From positions 1-24,642 of the forward strand of contig JAEOTD010000036.1 of the NCBI GenBank assembly GCA_016839995.1: a stretch of 24,642 bases of DNA. The letters are read 5' to 3'. Numbering within the stretch: the first letter of the stretch is position 1; the number at the start of each line of letters is the position of its first letter. A program made the position numbers and the translations under genes. The notes beneath the pieces are model-generated. The model ran no database searches. It saw only the letters and a list, made by a program, of their open reading frames with translations, and had not been told where the DNA came from. The DNA is from Candidatus Hermodarchaeota archaeon. GTDB lineage: Archaea > Asgardarchaeota > Hermodarchaeia > Hermodarchaeales > Hermodarchaeaceae. Below, piece by piece: positions 1-6,704 of the stretch.

Positions 1-725
1 ACATCATAGAGGTCGGGTAATTGGAGATCATGGCCAAACTCGTGGGCAAGGACACCCACGAACGCCGGATCTCCGGGGAGACTCTCTTCGGGACTGACAG
101 AACATCGAGTGATGGACACTCCATCACCAGTTGGAAGGTTAAAGTTCCACCATTCACTTGACCAATAATCTCGCCAATCATGACTCAATTCCTGACCCTG
201 ACCCGCATGAATAATTGTCACGCCATCATAATTGGAGAAATCTACAATTGGATCCGCAAGAGCCACAGCGTCGGAAATAATATCGAATGTGGGATCACTT
301 GGGAATGAAGTGCCATCAACATAATATTCCCGGTCATTTGATAGACTAAGCCACGGCGTGGCATCACCTGACACTTGTAGATGTCCATACGAGACTTCAT
401 CAATATAGTCGTCAAGAGCGTTAAAGGCGTTGTTTCGAACTTCTGTTGAGCTAAACGTATGCGTTTTATCGTTAAACTCAACTAAAATTGCAATCAAATT
501 TCGCGTTCCTGACACCTGCCGGGAAAATAATGGTCTATCCTGTGGCGGAGGCCCATCAAGACCAATCCGCGCCGACATGGGTGCCGATGATGGTCGCGAA
601 CCATCTGAGGTTGGTAGGAGTAGCGATGCACTAATCGCAAAAGGGGTTACTAGAGATAATAATAAGATTGACAAAAGAAAAAGCCCTGGAAGAATCCTAA
701 GCTTGTGGCTTGGCGTATTATTCAT
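1..725 (-). CDS. M6-family secreted metalloprotease, partial (C-terminus off the window)
   Basis: The reverse strand is open from an ATG at 725 to the window edge (241 codons). The N-terminus has basic residues followed by a long hydrophobic stretch (about residues 12-35), which fits a signal peptide. The zinc-protease motif HEFGHD lies at residues 228-233 and is followed by LPDLYD, the usual M6 (immune inhibitor A-like) signature. The upstream text VTIIHAGQGQE and the tryptophan-rich stretch after it also fit M6 proteases. A GAGGAG ribosome binding site sits 7 bases before the ATG. It probably acts outside the cell on proteins or peptides. The C-terminal part, often carrying immunoglobulin-like or anchoring domains in this family, is not visible. 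The family call is firm; the substrate is unknown. Confidence 0.88.
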   Translation of the reverse strand, partial: MNNTPSHKLRILPGLFLLSILLLSLVTPFAISASLLLPTSDGSRPSSAPMSARIGLDGPPPQDRPLFSRQVSGTRNLIAILVEFNDKTHTFSSTEVRNNAFNALDDYIDEVSYGHLQVSGDATPWLSLSNDREYYVDGTSFPSDPTFDIISDAVALADPIVDFSNYDGVTIIHAGQGQELSHDWRDYWSSEWWNFNLPTGDGVSITRCSVSPEESLPGDPAFVGVLAHEFGHDLQLPDLYD

Positions 726-1266
726 CACGATTCTCCTCAATTATCCATCTTCTCCACAGGATCTGTAAACCATCTGATCAGATGTTCAACCGGAGGTTCA
801 CCAGAATCAAAGAAACTTCTAAAAACCCCAGTCATAAACTTTCGGTTCTACCCACTCGTAAAATTGATTTTCTGATACCCTCGCAATCAAACGTTTCAAT
901 AAATCTGAAACACTCCCGTACACGTACATTTGCCTTACATCTTACTGGGAAACTCGATAAGTTTTAACTGCCAAATTATGTAGTTTTAACCATGCCATAT
1001 CCTGGCACAAGTGGACGGAAAGGATTTACTGTTCACAAAGTGAATGCTGATCCTATCATCCGGTTTCGCAAGGACAGAAAAGACATTCAAAGAAAAAAAG
1101 TGAAGGAAAGACTCTTGCAGGAGTTATTTAGGGATTTATTATCGGCAATAGCAGAAGGTCTCTGGCTCTATGAGGATCTCTTTGTGTTTCTCAGTGATTT
1201 GCCTAAAATTCCTTCTTTAAACTAAATACAATAATTGGAACTAAAAGATAAGGTTCAAGGTGTGTT
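726..1266. other. Intergenic stretch without a convincing gene
   Basis: This 541-base stretch separates the starts of the M6 protease (transcribed leftward) from the end of the GTPase gene. The only ORF of note is plus-strand 992-1225 (77 codons). It is rich in Lys and Arg in its middle, has no ribosome binding site that I can see, and resembles nothing I know; I leave it as doubtful. No tRNA cloverleaf or CRISPR-like repeat is visible. Confidence 0.5.
771..784. promoter_or_regulatory. Perfect 14-bp palindrome upstream of the M6 protease
   Basis: CATCTGATCAGATG is a perfect palindrome centred about 50 bases upstream of the M6 protease start. That position suits an operator or promoter-proximal site. 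A palindrome of this length can occur once or so by chance in a window this size, so only its position makes it worth listing. Confidence 0.25.
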
Positions 1267-1827
1267 TTAATGTATCTTGCGACTTTGATGCGATTTGTAA
1301 ATCATAGTGGCAAGAGTATTGAACGCTGCAGTTACTTGATGCCCAGTTTTTGCTGAAGTCTCTTGATATTGAAACAGGTTTAGGTCTTTAGCAATTTTCT
1401 CCCCTTGTGCTCGGGTAATCTTGCGGTTCTTCTCCAAATCCGCCTTATTTCCCAGGAGAATGAGCAACGGTTCTGGTCCGACGGCTTCACGGAATGCATC
1501 AACCCATCGGGGAATTGTCTCCAACGTTTGAGGTCGAGATAGATCAAAGACTAAAATTCCTCCCGATGCACCTTGGCAATAACGGGTCCGAAGATCTCGA
1601 AAGATATCTTGGCCTGCCAAGTCCCAAATAAGAAGCTTAAACAACTGAGGGTCTATCTTTGCGTCATACGTGCTGATGTCGATGCCCAGGGTTCGGTGGT
1701 AATCGCGGTCAAATTTGCCGGTTACGTATTTATTTACAAGGCTTGTCTTGCCAACAGCTGCTTCGCCAAGGGTGACGAGTTTGTAAACGGCATCAAAGCG
1801 TTTCTCTTCATCAGGTATTCTGCTCAC
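1267..1827 (-). CDS. Ras/Rab-like small GTPase
   Basis: This 186-residue protein is a nearly bare GTPase domain. Motifs in order are the P-loop GEAAVGKT at residues 21-28, a switch I threonine in TLGIDI (about 46-51), WDLAGQ at 68-73 with the catalytic-type Gln73, NKAD at 127-130, and ETSAKTG at 156-162. These are the Ras-superfamily G1-G5 boxes, closest by eye to Rab. The GTG start has GGAGG 7 bases upstream. The C-terminus (KSHQSRKIH) has no cysteine, so no prenyl anchor is expected. Many such Rab-like GTPases are known in Asgard archaea. Its effector and pathway cannot be read from the sequence. A ModE-type regulator lies about 100 bases upstream on the same strand, but cotranscription is uncertain. 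Confidence 0.92.
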   Translation of the reverse strand: MSRIPDEEKRFDAVYKLVTLGEAAVGKTSLVNKYVTGKFDRDYHRTLGIDISTYDAKIDPQLFKLLIWDLAGQDIFRDLRTRYCQGASGGILVFDLSRPQTLETIPRWVDAFREAVGPEPLLILLGNKADLEKNRKITRAQGEKIAKDLNLFQYQETSAKTGHQVTAAFNTLATMIYKSHQSRKIH

Positions 1828-1928
1828 TTCTCAACCTCCATCTCAATTGAAAGGAAATCCAGCCATAGTATTGGTCAATTTCTCTTTAACAGTGTCGAAC
1901 TGATACCACAAAAAACTTCCGACCGACG

Positions 1929-2333
1929 TTACAATGTTAGAATTTGTTTCAGCTTCTGTTCATAGCTCTCATACAACTCTAACAGCTTCACACCAAGATT
2001 GGTTAGAACTGTTCCCCCCTTCCCATCACTGTGACCTCGATGTTTTTCGACAATCGATGCACCGATTCGTTCTTCCACCTTCTGAAGATAGCCCCAGGCA
2101 AACCGATACGAAGGTGATTCCATTTCCCCAAACGCATCCTGAGGGAGGGTCTTAATGGCCTGGCTAATCGATCCCTTCTCAGCAATCCCCCGTAAAAGTA
2201 ATGCTCCCCCACGACCCAGAATTAGCTCACCATCGAGTTCAAACCATATCTTTGCCTTGGGTTCCAATGACTGAAGAACCTGCCCATCTTTTTTTGTCAA
2301 AAGTATGCACCATCTCTTTTTTTTACTGCCCAT
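1929..2333 (-). CDS. ModE-type winged-helix DNA-binding protein without a ligand domain
   Basis: This 134-residue protein matches the N-terminal DNA-binding domain of ModE/LysR-type regulators. It shows KIWFELDGELILGRGGALLLRGIAEKGSISQAIK, then SYRFAWGYLQKVEERIG as the recognition and wing region (about residues 28-95), then the conserved hydrophobic tail LTNLGVKLLELYESYE. There is no molybdate-binding TOBE domain, as in many archaeal single-domain members, so a molybdate signal is not implied. The ATG at 2333 has no strong ribosome binding site; the transcript may have a short leader. An inverted repeat lies 8 bases upstream and could be an autoregulatory site. The gene is divergent from the kinase at 2435. 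Confidence 0.82.
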   Translation of the reverse strand: MGSKKKRWCILLTKKDGQVLQSLEPKAKIWFELDGELILGRGGALLLRGIAEKGSISQAIKTLPQDAFGEMESPSYRFAWGYLQKVEERIGASIVEKHRGHSDGKGGTVLTNLGVKLLELYESYEQKLKQILTL

Positions 2334-2341
2334 TCATTTAT

Positions 2342-2364
2342 CCAATAGTTCAAATAACTACTGG
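2342..2364. promoter_or_regulatory. Inverted repeat between the ModE-like gene and the kinase gene
   Basis: The arms are CCAATAGTT (2342-2350) and AACTACTGG (2356-2364), separated by CAAAT; they match at 8 of 9 positions. The repeat begins 8 bases upstream of the ModE-like start codon, in the 101-base divergent intergenic region. This is the expected position for an operator of a winged-helix dimer. Binding is inference; short imperfect repeats occur by chance. Confidence 0.35.
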
Positions 2365-2434
2365 CTCCTAAACCTAGATAATCAAAGCTTCTTAGTCACA
2401 CCAAAAAACTAGATGCGGCTCAGGAGAATTCGAG

Positions 2435-3181
2435 ATGCCATCACAACAACTCCCTCGAATGGTCATCAACTCCCTCAAAGCAATCCTCGGTGAAGATTAT
2501 TCAATCCTATCGTATGAAAGACTTCCAAGTCGCCGCAACGAAGTCTACAAGATCACAGGAACGCCTTCACCGAATTCTTCATCGTTTCTACTGGTTGTAA
2601 AATACTATAAACAACCCGGGATTGCTCATGAAACATCAATTCTCCAAGAAGCTCATCAACATAACTTACATGTCCCAACCATCATTGGTTCAACAGCAGA
2701 CGTTCTTGCCCTGGAATATATTGATGCCCCCAACCTCTGTGATCTAATTACCATCAACCCGGACTTAATGTTCGGTCGCATGCTTGCAACTTGGCTAGCC
2801 AAATTCCATACGACTTTCTCCCGCGAAAATAACCAAGTCTTAGTCAAAGGCGATGCTCGAATTCGAAACTTCCTCGTCCAACAAGACCATCTTGTGGGAG
2901 TAGATTTTGAAGAAAGCCATGCAAACTCCTACCACGAAGACCTCGCAGTCACCTGCGCCTCTATCCTTGATACAACACCTCTCTTTACCCAAACAAAGGT
3001 ATCGTTGTGCAGAGAAATCATTGACCAGTATGGAGCGATTCAGCAAATACCGAACTCAAGCCAATTGAAATCTGCAGTTCATGGTCGGATGGTGCAGGTG
3101 CTTCAGGCAACTGCAACTCGGCGTGGAAATCCTCCAAAACTGCTTAACCATATCCGACAGTTCAAAGAGGTCCAACTCTGA
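2435..3181 (+). CDS. APH/Bud32-like small kinase
   Basis: This 248-residue protein has the layout of an aminoglycoside-phosphotransferase or Bud32-like kinase. VVKYY holds a likely ATP-binding lysine (K56), followed by a glutamate in the next helix (E67). LALEYI resembles the hinge. The catalytic loop is KGDARIRNFL with D140 and N145, and the metal site is DFE (157-159). The usual loop His before GD is replaced by Lys. AGGAG precedes the ATG by 8 bases. The substrate could be a small molecule, a protein or a tRNA-modification partner; the sequence alone does not choose between them. Its proximity to a ModE-like regulator on the other strand suggests a shared promoter region only. Confidence 0.7.
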   Translation: MPSQQLPRMVINSLKAILGEDYSILSYERLPSRRNEVYKITGTPSPNSSSFLLVVKYYKQPGIAHETSILQEAHQHNLHVPTIIGSTADVLALEYIDAPNLCDLITINPDLMFGRMLATWLAKFHTTFSRENNQVLVKGDARIRNFLVQQDHLVGVDFEESHANSYHEDLAVTCASILDTTPLFTQTKVSLCREIIDQYGAIQQIPNSSQLKSAVHGRMVQVLQATATRRGNPPKLLNHIRQFKEVQL

Positions 3182-3193
3182 TTTCCAAGTAAA

Positions 3194-3361
3194 ATGGGCG
3201 TTTTTGTAGCCATCCTAGGGAAAAAGTTAGACAATAGTAAAGTAAACAGTGAAAATGCGAAGCGTGTCGATTTTTCTAACAATGAGGAGCCAAAAGCCTT
3301 TAAGTCGGCTTCAAGAGAACGGATTGACTCCTTACCGGAGTTCCAACAATACAAACTATAG
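3194..3361 (+). CDS. Possible 55-residue small protein
   Basis: An ATG at 3194 opens 55 codons ending at TAG 3359-3361. The product is hydrophilic and rich in Lys, Glu, Asn and Ser, with a hydrophobic start (MGVFVAILG). Its stop codon overlaps the first base of the GGAGG ribosome binding site of the next gene, an arrangement seen in coupled genes. No ribosome binding site precedes its own ATG; it starts 12 bases after the kinase stop codon, so it could be read from the same transcript. I recognise no family. Composition and placement favour a real gene, but it may be chance. Confidence 0.35.
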   Translation: MGVFVAILGKKLDNSKVNSENAKRVDFSNNEEPKAFKSASRERIDSLPEFQQYKL

Positions 3362-3376
3362 GAGGCATAATGAGTT

Positions 3377-3721
3377 ATGGCAGACGAAGGAACAGCCCGA
3401 ACCCTAGTTACAATCGGTGCCTGGCTTCAGTTAATCTTCTGGTTAATCGGAATCGGTATGCTCGCATTCTCCCTCATGTTGTTCTTACCAGTATTATCAG
3501 ATCCACTTTTCCTGATGATATTCCTCATGAGTGCATTATTCTACATCTTGATTACCATTTTCGCAATCATCTTCTTCTTCCTCTGGTTCCGATGGAAGAA
3601 TGATCCCGGCGCCCATAAGACTGGTCTAATTGTCACAGGGGTCTTAGGGCTATTCTTAGCTGGATTCCTTCCAGCGCTTCTTGTCCTGATTGGCGGCATA
3701 ATTGCCCCTTCAGAAGCCTAA
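3377..3721 (+). CDS. Small three-helix membrane protein
   Basis: This 114-residue protein has three strongly hydrophobic segments, about residues 10-38, 43-70 and 82-110. A short charged loop (RWKNDPGAHKTG) lies between the second and third. It has no signal motif, cysteine pair or known catalytic residue. GGAGG at 3361-3365 serves the ATG at 3377 with an 11-base spacing. A nearer ATG at 3370 opens a 77-codon frame without membrane character and is rejected. It could be a small integral membrane protein of the DUF type common in Asgard and other archaea, but I do not recognise the family. A terminator-like hairpin follows at once. Confidence 0.7.
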   Translation: MADEGTARTLVTIGAWLQLIFWLIGIGMLAFSLMLFLPVLSDPLFLMIFLMSALFYILITIFAIIFFFLWFRWKNDPGAHKTGLIVTGVLGLFLAGFLPALLVLIGGIIAPSEA

Positions 3722-3768
3722 ACGACCCAAGCTCTAAGCTTGCTGGTCGTTCCTTTCTTCTTTTTTTT
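3721..3768 (+). terminator. Hairpin followed by a T-run
   Basis: AACGACC (3721-3727) pairs with GGTCGTT (3745-3751), with an inner AGC/GCT pair. It is followed by a pyrimidine run ending in eight T residues at 3761-3768. It starts at the last base of the membrane-protein stop codon. Archaeal polymerase stops at T-runs, so the T-run alone may be sufficient; the stem is a bonus. Confidence 0.7.
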
Positions 3769-3931
3769 ATTCCATGAGTGAAAACAAGAACTGAGCAATA
3801 ACAAGGCAGAGTATACACTACACAGATATTCGAGAGGAAGGGATTTCTGGCAATTGGCGGAACCTTTATGGTCTATGGATTGGGGAGTGAAGCAGACAAC
3901 GGTAGTTCATTGACTTGGGAGGTCATCTCTG

Positions 3932-4963
3932 TTGGGTGTCAAGTTAGCGCCCCTTATTACACCACAGGTTTTAACGCTAGAGGAATTACGGAGCCGGTCC
4001 TTTGCAGTTGATGCAGCCAATCAATTACACCAGTTCCTAGCCTTGATTCGGACACCAGATGGAATTCCCCTCAAAGACCGAAATGGTCGAATCACCTCTC
4101 ATCTAGTTGGACTACTCTACCGAACAACGCGATTAATCACCGAGTATGACATGAAACTTATTTTCGTCTTTGATGGGAAACCCCCAGATCTGAAATCTGA
4201 TGAGATAACCAAGCGGCGAGAACAACGTAAACGAGCCGAACGTGAATACGAAGAAGCCGTTGCGAAAGGTGATATGAAGACTGCATGGTCGAAAGCTGTT
4301 GGTACTGGTCGATTAACCAAAGAGATGGCTCAAGAAGCCCAACAAGTCTTATCCTATCTTGGAATCCCGTATATTCAAGCCCCCGGAGAAGGAGAAGCCC
4401 AAGCCGCTTACATGGTCCAACGTGGCGAAGCCTGGGCTACAGCAAGCCGTGACTTTGACACGCTCCTCTTTGGAACACCTCGATTACTGCGATATCTAAC
4501 CCTCACTGGCCGGAAGCGATTACCCAGCAAAGGCACGAGTGTTCCTCTTGAACCGGAACTAATTGATCTTCACAAGGTGTTTGCTGATAATGGAATCAAT
4601 CGAGAGCAACTAGTTGATATGGCACTTCTCATTGGCACAGATTTCAACGCAGGAGTTCCTCAAGTAGGCCCCAAAACAGCTTTGAAACTGATTAAGGAAA
4701 ACAACAGCCTTGAAAACCTTCCAAGCAAAATACTTGAACAACTCCCACCAAATTATCACAAAATCCGTCGTATCTTCTTAGATCATCCAATCACGGATGA
4801 ATACGACATCACACCCGAACCCATCGATAAAGATGGACTTGTTGAATTCTTATGTACCGAACGAGGTTTTTCGGAAACACGGGTTCTCAATGTTATTGAC
4901 AGGCTTATGAAAGCTAAGGAAGGGCAACGCCAGCAAAGCCTTGATAGTTGGACTCGCGGTTAA
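3932..4963 (+). CDS. fen: Flap endonuclease FEN1
   Basis: This is a full-length FEN1/XPG-family structure-specific nuclease (343 residues; archaeal forms are about 330-345). It removes 5' flaps during Okazaki-fragment maturation and repair. The N domain starts MGVKL, with metal-binding acidic residues D27, D81 (FVFDGKPP), E153 and E155 (PGEGEAQA), D174 and D176 (SRDFD) and D237 (GTDFN). The helix-hairpin-helix is GVPQVGPKTALKLI (about 241-254). The extreme C-terminus carries a PCNA-binding motif, QQSLDSWT, in which the second aromatic is Thr and only two residues follow. The start is TTG, supported by GGGAGG 9 bases upstream; an ATG start would cost the conserved N-terminus. It converges with the next gene with a 5-base gap. 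Confidence 0.96.
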   Translation: MGVKLAPLITPQVLTLEELRSRSFAVDAANQLHQFLALIRTPDGIPLKDRNGRITSHLVGLLYRTTRLITEYDMKLIFVFDGKPPDLKSDEITKRREQRKRAEREYEEAVAKGDMKTAWSKAVGTGRLTKEMAQEAQQVLSYLGIPYIQAPGEGEAQAAYMVQRGEAWATASRDFDTLLFGTPRLLRYLTLTGRKRLPSKGTSVPLEPELIDLHKVFADNGINREQLVDMALLIGTDFNAGVPQVGPKTALKLIKENNSLENLPSKILEQLPPNYHKIRRIFLDHPITDEYDITPEPIDKDGLVEFLCTERGFSETRVLNVIDRLMKAKEGQRQQSLDSWTRG

Positions 4964-4968
4964 ACCTT

Positions 4969-6576
4969 CTACATTAATAAAATGCTGGACCAAAAGCCGG
5001 CAATCTGTTCGCGCATCTCATAATTCATTAATGCGTAATTTGCCAATTGTCGAGTTCCACGTTGGACATGTTCTGAACTGAAAGGTCGCCGAACCCAATT
5101 CGAGCGCTGGGCGATTGTATCAAGTTGTTGACGAAAGTGGGGGTTGGATCGAATTTCAGTTCGCATCAATTGAATGAGTTGGTCTCCAAAAATCTCGTCA
5201 AAGAGACTCACCGTATGCTTTCCTGCCATATCCCCTTGAATCTTCAAAGGCGGAATCACACCATATTGCCCTTCGCCCTGACCAATCTTCACGATAAATA
5301 ACGGAACCACAACTTCCATGAGTGGAAGGTAACCCTGTAAGGTATCAGCGGGTGCACTAATGGCTTCAAACCGACGGTGTTCCTGTTCTACCCTGTTTTT
5401 CAAGTTCTTGATTGATTCCTTCAAGGCAGCATGTAATTTGATGACGGCTTCCCGAATCATATCCAAGTCCGATAGTTTGGTTCCTGAATCAGCTTCAGGA
5501 GTAGTTGACTCGGTATAAGTGAGAGTTCCACTCGGAAAGGGTGGTGGAGTTGCCTCTCGTGTAGGATCAACCCGTGATTGTTCGTGGCTCCATTCATATC
5601 GGGTTCGCGCATCTCTCAGTTCTTCGGTTTTTTCATCTAATTCCGTTAAGGCTTGTTGAATTGAAAGCTGAAACACACTCGCTGTGTTTTCCAATTCTGT
5701 AAGTCGAGTTTTCATATTAGCAATGTGCCATTCAACTTCAGTGGGCTTGGCTTTTATCGAACTAACGAGTCGTCTACATTGTTCAGTGGAAAGCCCAAGG
5801 GTGTTGGCCAACCGACTAACAACATCAGCTAGTTCACCAGAGATGCGCTCCTTTTCTTTTTCCAGTTCAATTGTTGGTTCATCCGCAAAGAAGGTGGGTT
5901 GTGGTTCACTTTCCACAGGTCTTGCTTCCCACCGAAGCGAAGCACCATGTGACATTCGATCCCGACGCGCATCTAATAGACGAATATTTTCTTCAACAAA
6001 TTCATCCGCGAGGCTTTCTGCTTGACTGAGTTGGGAGAGATTTCCATCAAGGCGGGCTCGCTCATTCCGGAATAGGATTCCTACATCATGGATCTCCTTA
6101 GTGGACAAACGAGAAGGTAAACACAACTCCTCACCTGGTGGAGGAATATTTGAATCAACAAGAAATCGTAGTGGGTCAATCATTGTGGGAAGCATTGCGT
6201 TTTGAATTACAATTAATTCTGATGCCGGTTGCTCAAAGGCATGGATAAATTCTCCCAACAGCTTGGGAACCAACTCAATTTTTTCCACGTTACGAAGTTC
6301 TGCCCGCATCTGGACTAATGAGGGGATGGACGAGTGGCGAACAGAAATTGTAGGTTCACCCACGCCACTGATTATCAAACTACGCCCCGGTAAAGCATGA
6401 ACCATATAGAATGGCAGGTAGACTTTGGAAAAATACGTAAAGGGAACTGGTTCTCGCACCTGTTTACGTAAGAACAGTAGGGCAGTCGCTAGGTCGGCTT
6501 CTGGTGTAGAGGAGAAACCGTTTTTCATGGCCTCGGAGGGTCCTTGAATGAAGATTGCAACTTTTGTGATTGCCAC
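4969..6576 (-). CDS. Unrecognised 535-residue protein with helical middle
   Basis: I do not recognise this family. The N-terminal part (about 1-200) is mixed, with a beta-rich stretch KVYLPFYMVHALPGRSLIIS near residues 51-70. The middle (about 170-410) is charged and helix-like, with probable coiled-coil segments, broken by a proline-rich linker (TREATPPPFPSGT). The C-terminal part (about 415-535) contains EVVVPLFIVKIGQGEGQYGV near 421-440, which resembles the N-terminal stretch and may be a repeated domain. There is no signal peptide or membrane segment. The GTG start has GGGTGG a few bases upstream. It is divergent from the flavoenzyme gene. A structural or regulatory role is possible, but nothing proves it. 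Confidence 0.75.
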   Translation of the reverse strand: MAITKVAIFIQGPSEAMKNGFSSTPEADLATALLFLRKQVREPVPFTYFSKVYLPFYMVHALPGRSLIISGVGEPTISVRHSSIPSLVQMRAELRNVEKIELVPKLLGEFIHAFEQPASELIVIQNAMLPTMIDPLRFLVDSNIPPPGEELCLPSRLSTKEIHDVGILFRNERARLDGNLSQLSQAESLADEFVEENIRLLDARRDRMSHGASLRWEARPVESEPQPTFFADEPTIELEKEKERISGELADVVSRLANTLGLSTEQCRRLVSSIKAKPTEVEWHIANMKTRLTELENTASVFQLSIQQALTELDEKTEELRDARTRYEWSHEQSRVDPTREATPPPFPSGTLTYTESTTPEADSGTKLSDLDMIREAVIKLHAALKESIKNLKNRVEQEHRRFEAISAPADTLQGYLPLMEVVVPLFIVKIGQGEGQYGVIPPLKIQGDMAGKHTVSLFDEIFGDQLIQLMRTEIRSNPHFRQQLDTIAQRSNWVRRPFSSEHVQRGTRQLANYALMNYEMREQIAGFWSSILLM

Positions 6577-6635
6577 TTTACCACCCTAGCCTGCTGGATG
6601 ATAATCTCGCCGCTAGAAAGAACCAACGAAGGGGC

Positions 6636-6646
6636 AAAGTATAATC
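6636..6646 (+). promoter_or_regulatory. TATA-like element upstream of the flavoenzyme gene
   Basis: AAAGTATAATC lies about 60-70 bases before the ATG at 6705, which would put transcription start near 6668. On the opposite strand the same AT-rich block could serve the divergent 535-residue gene. The call rests on motif and position only. Confidence 0.4.
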
Positions 6647-6668
6647 TTTTTGGCTAAGGACTTCCCCA

Positions 6669-6683
6669 TGTGTAGGTTACACA
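6669..6683. promoter_or_regulatory. Inverted repeat at the predicted start of the flavoenzyme transcript
   Basis: TGTGTA and TACACA are perfect 6-base arms around GGT. The repeat sits about 25 bases downstream of the TATA-like element, where a repressor would block initiation. Arms this short are common by chance; position is the only support. Confidence 0.3.
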
Positions 6684-6704
6684 ACTCTTCGGAAATGAAA
6701 GCCA

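Noticed and set aside
430..768. Plus-strand ORF of 112 codons
   Set aside because: It lies antisense to the M6 protease, whose protein motifs and ribosome binding site are clear.
992..1225. Plus-strand ORF of 77 codons
   Set aside because: No ribosome binding site, no recognisable motif and biased Lys/Arg composition; kept only as a remark in the intergenic entry.
3370..3603. 77-codon ORF beginning at the nearer ATG after GGAGG
   Set aside because: The overlapping 3377 frame gives a coherent three-helix membrane protein; this frame does not.
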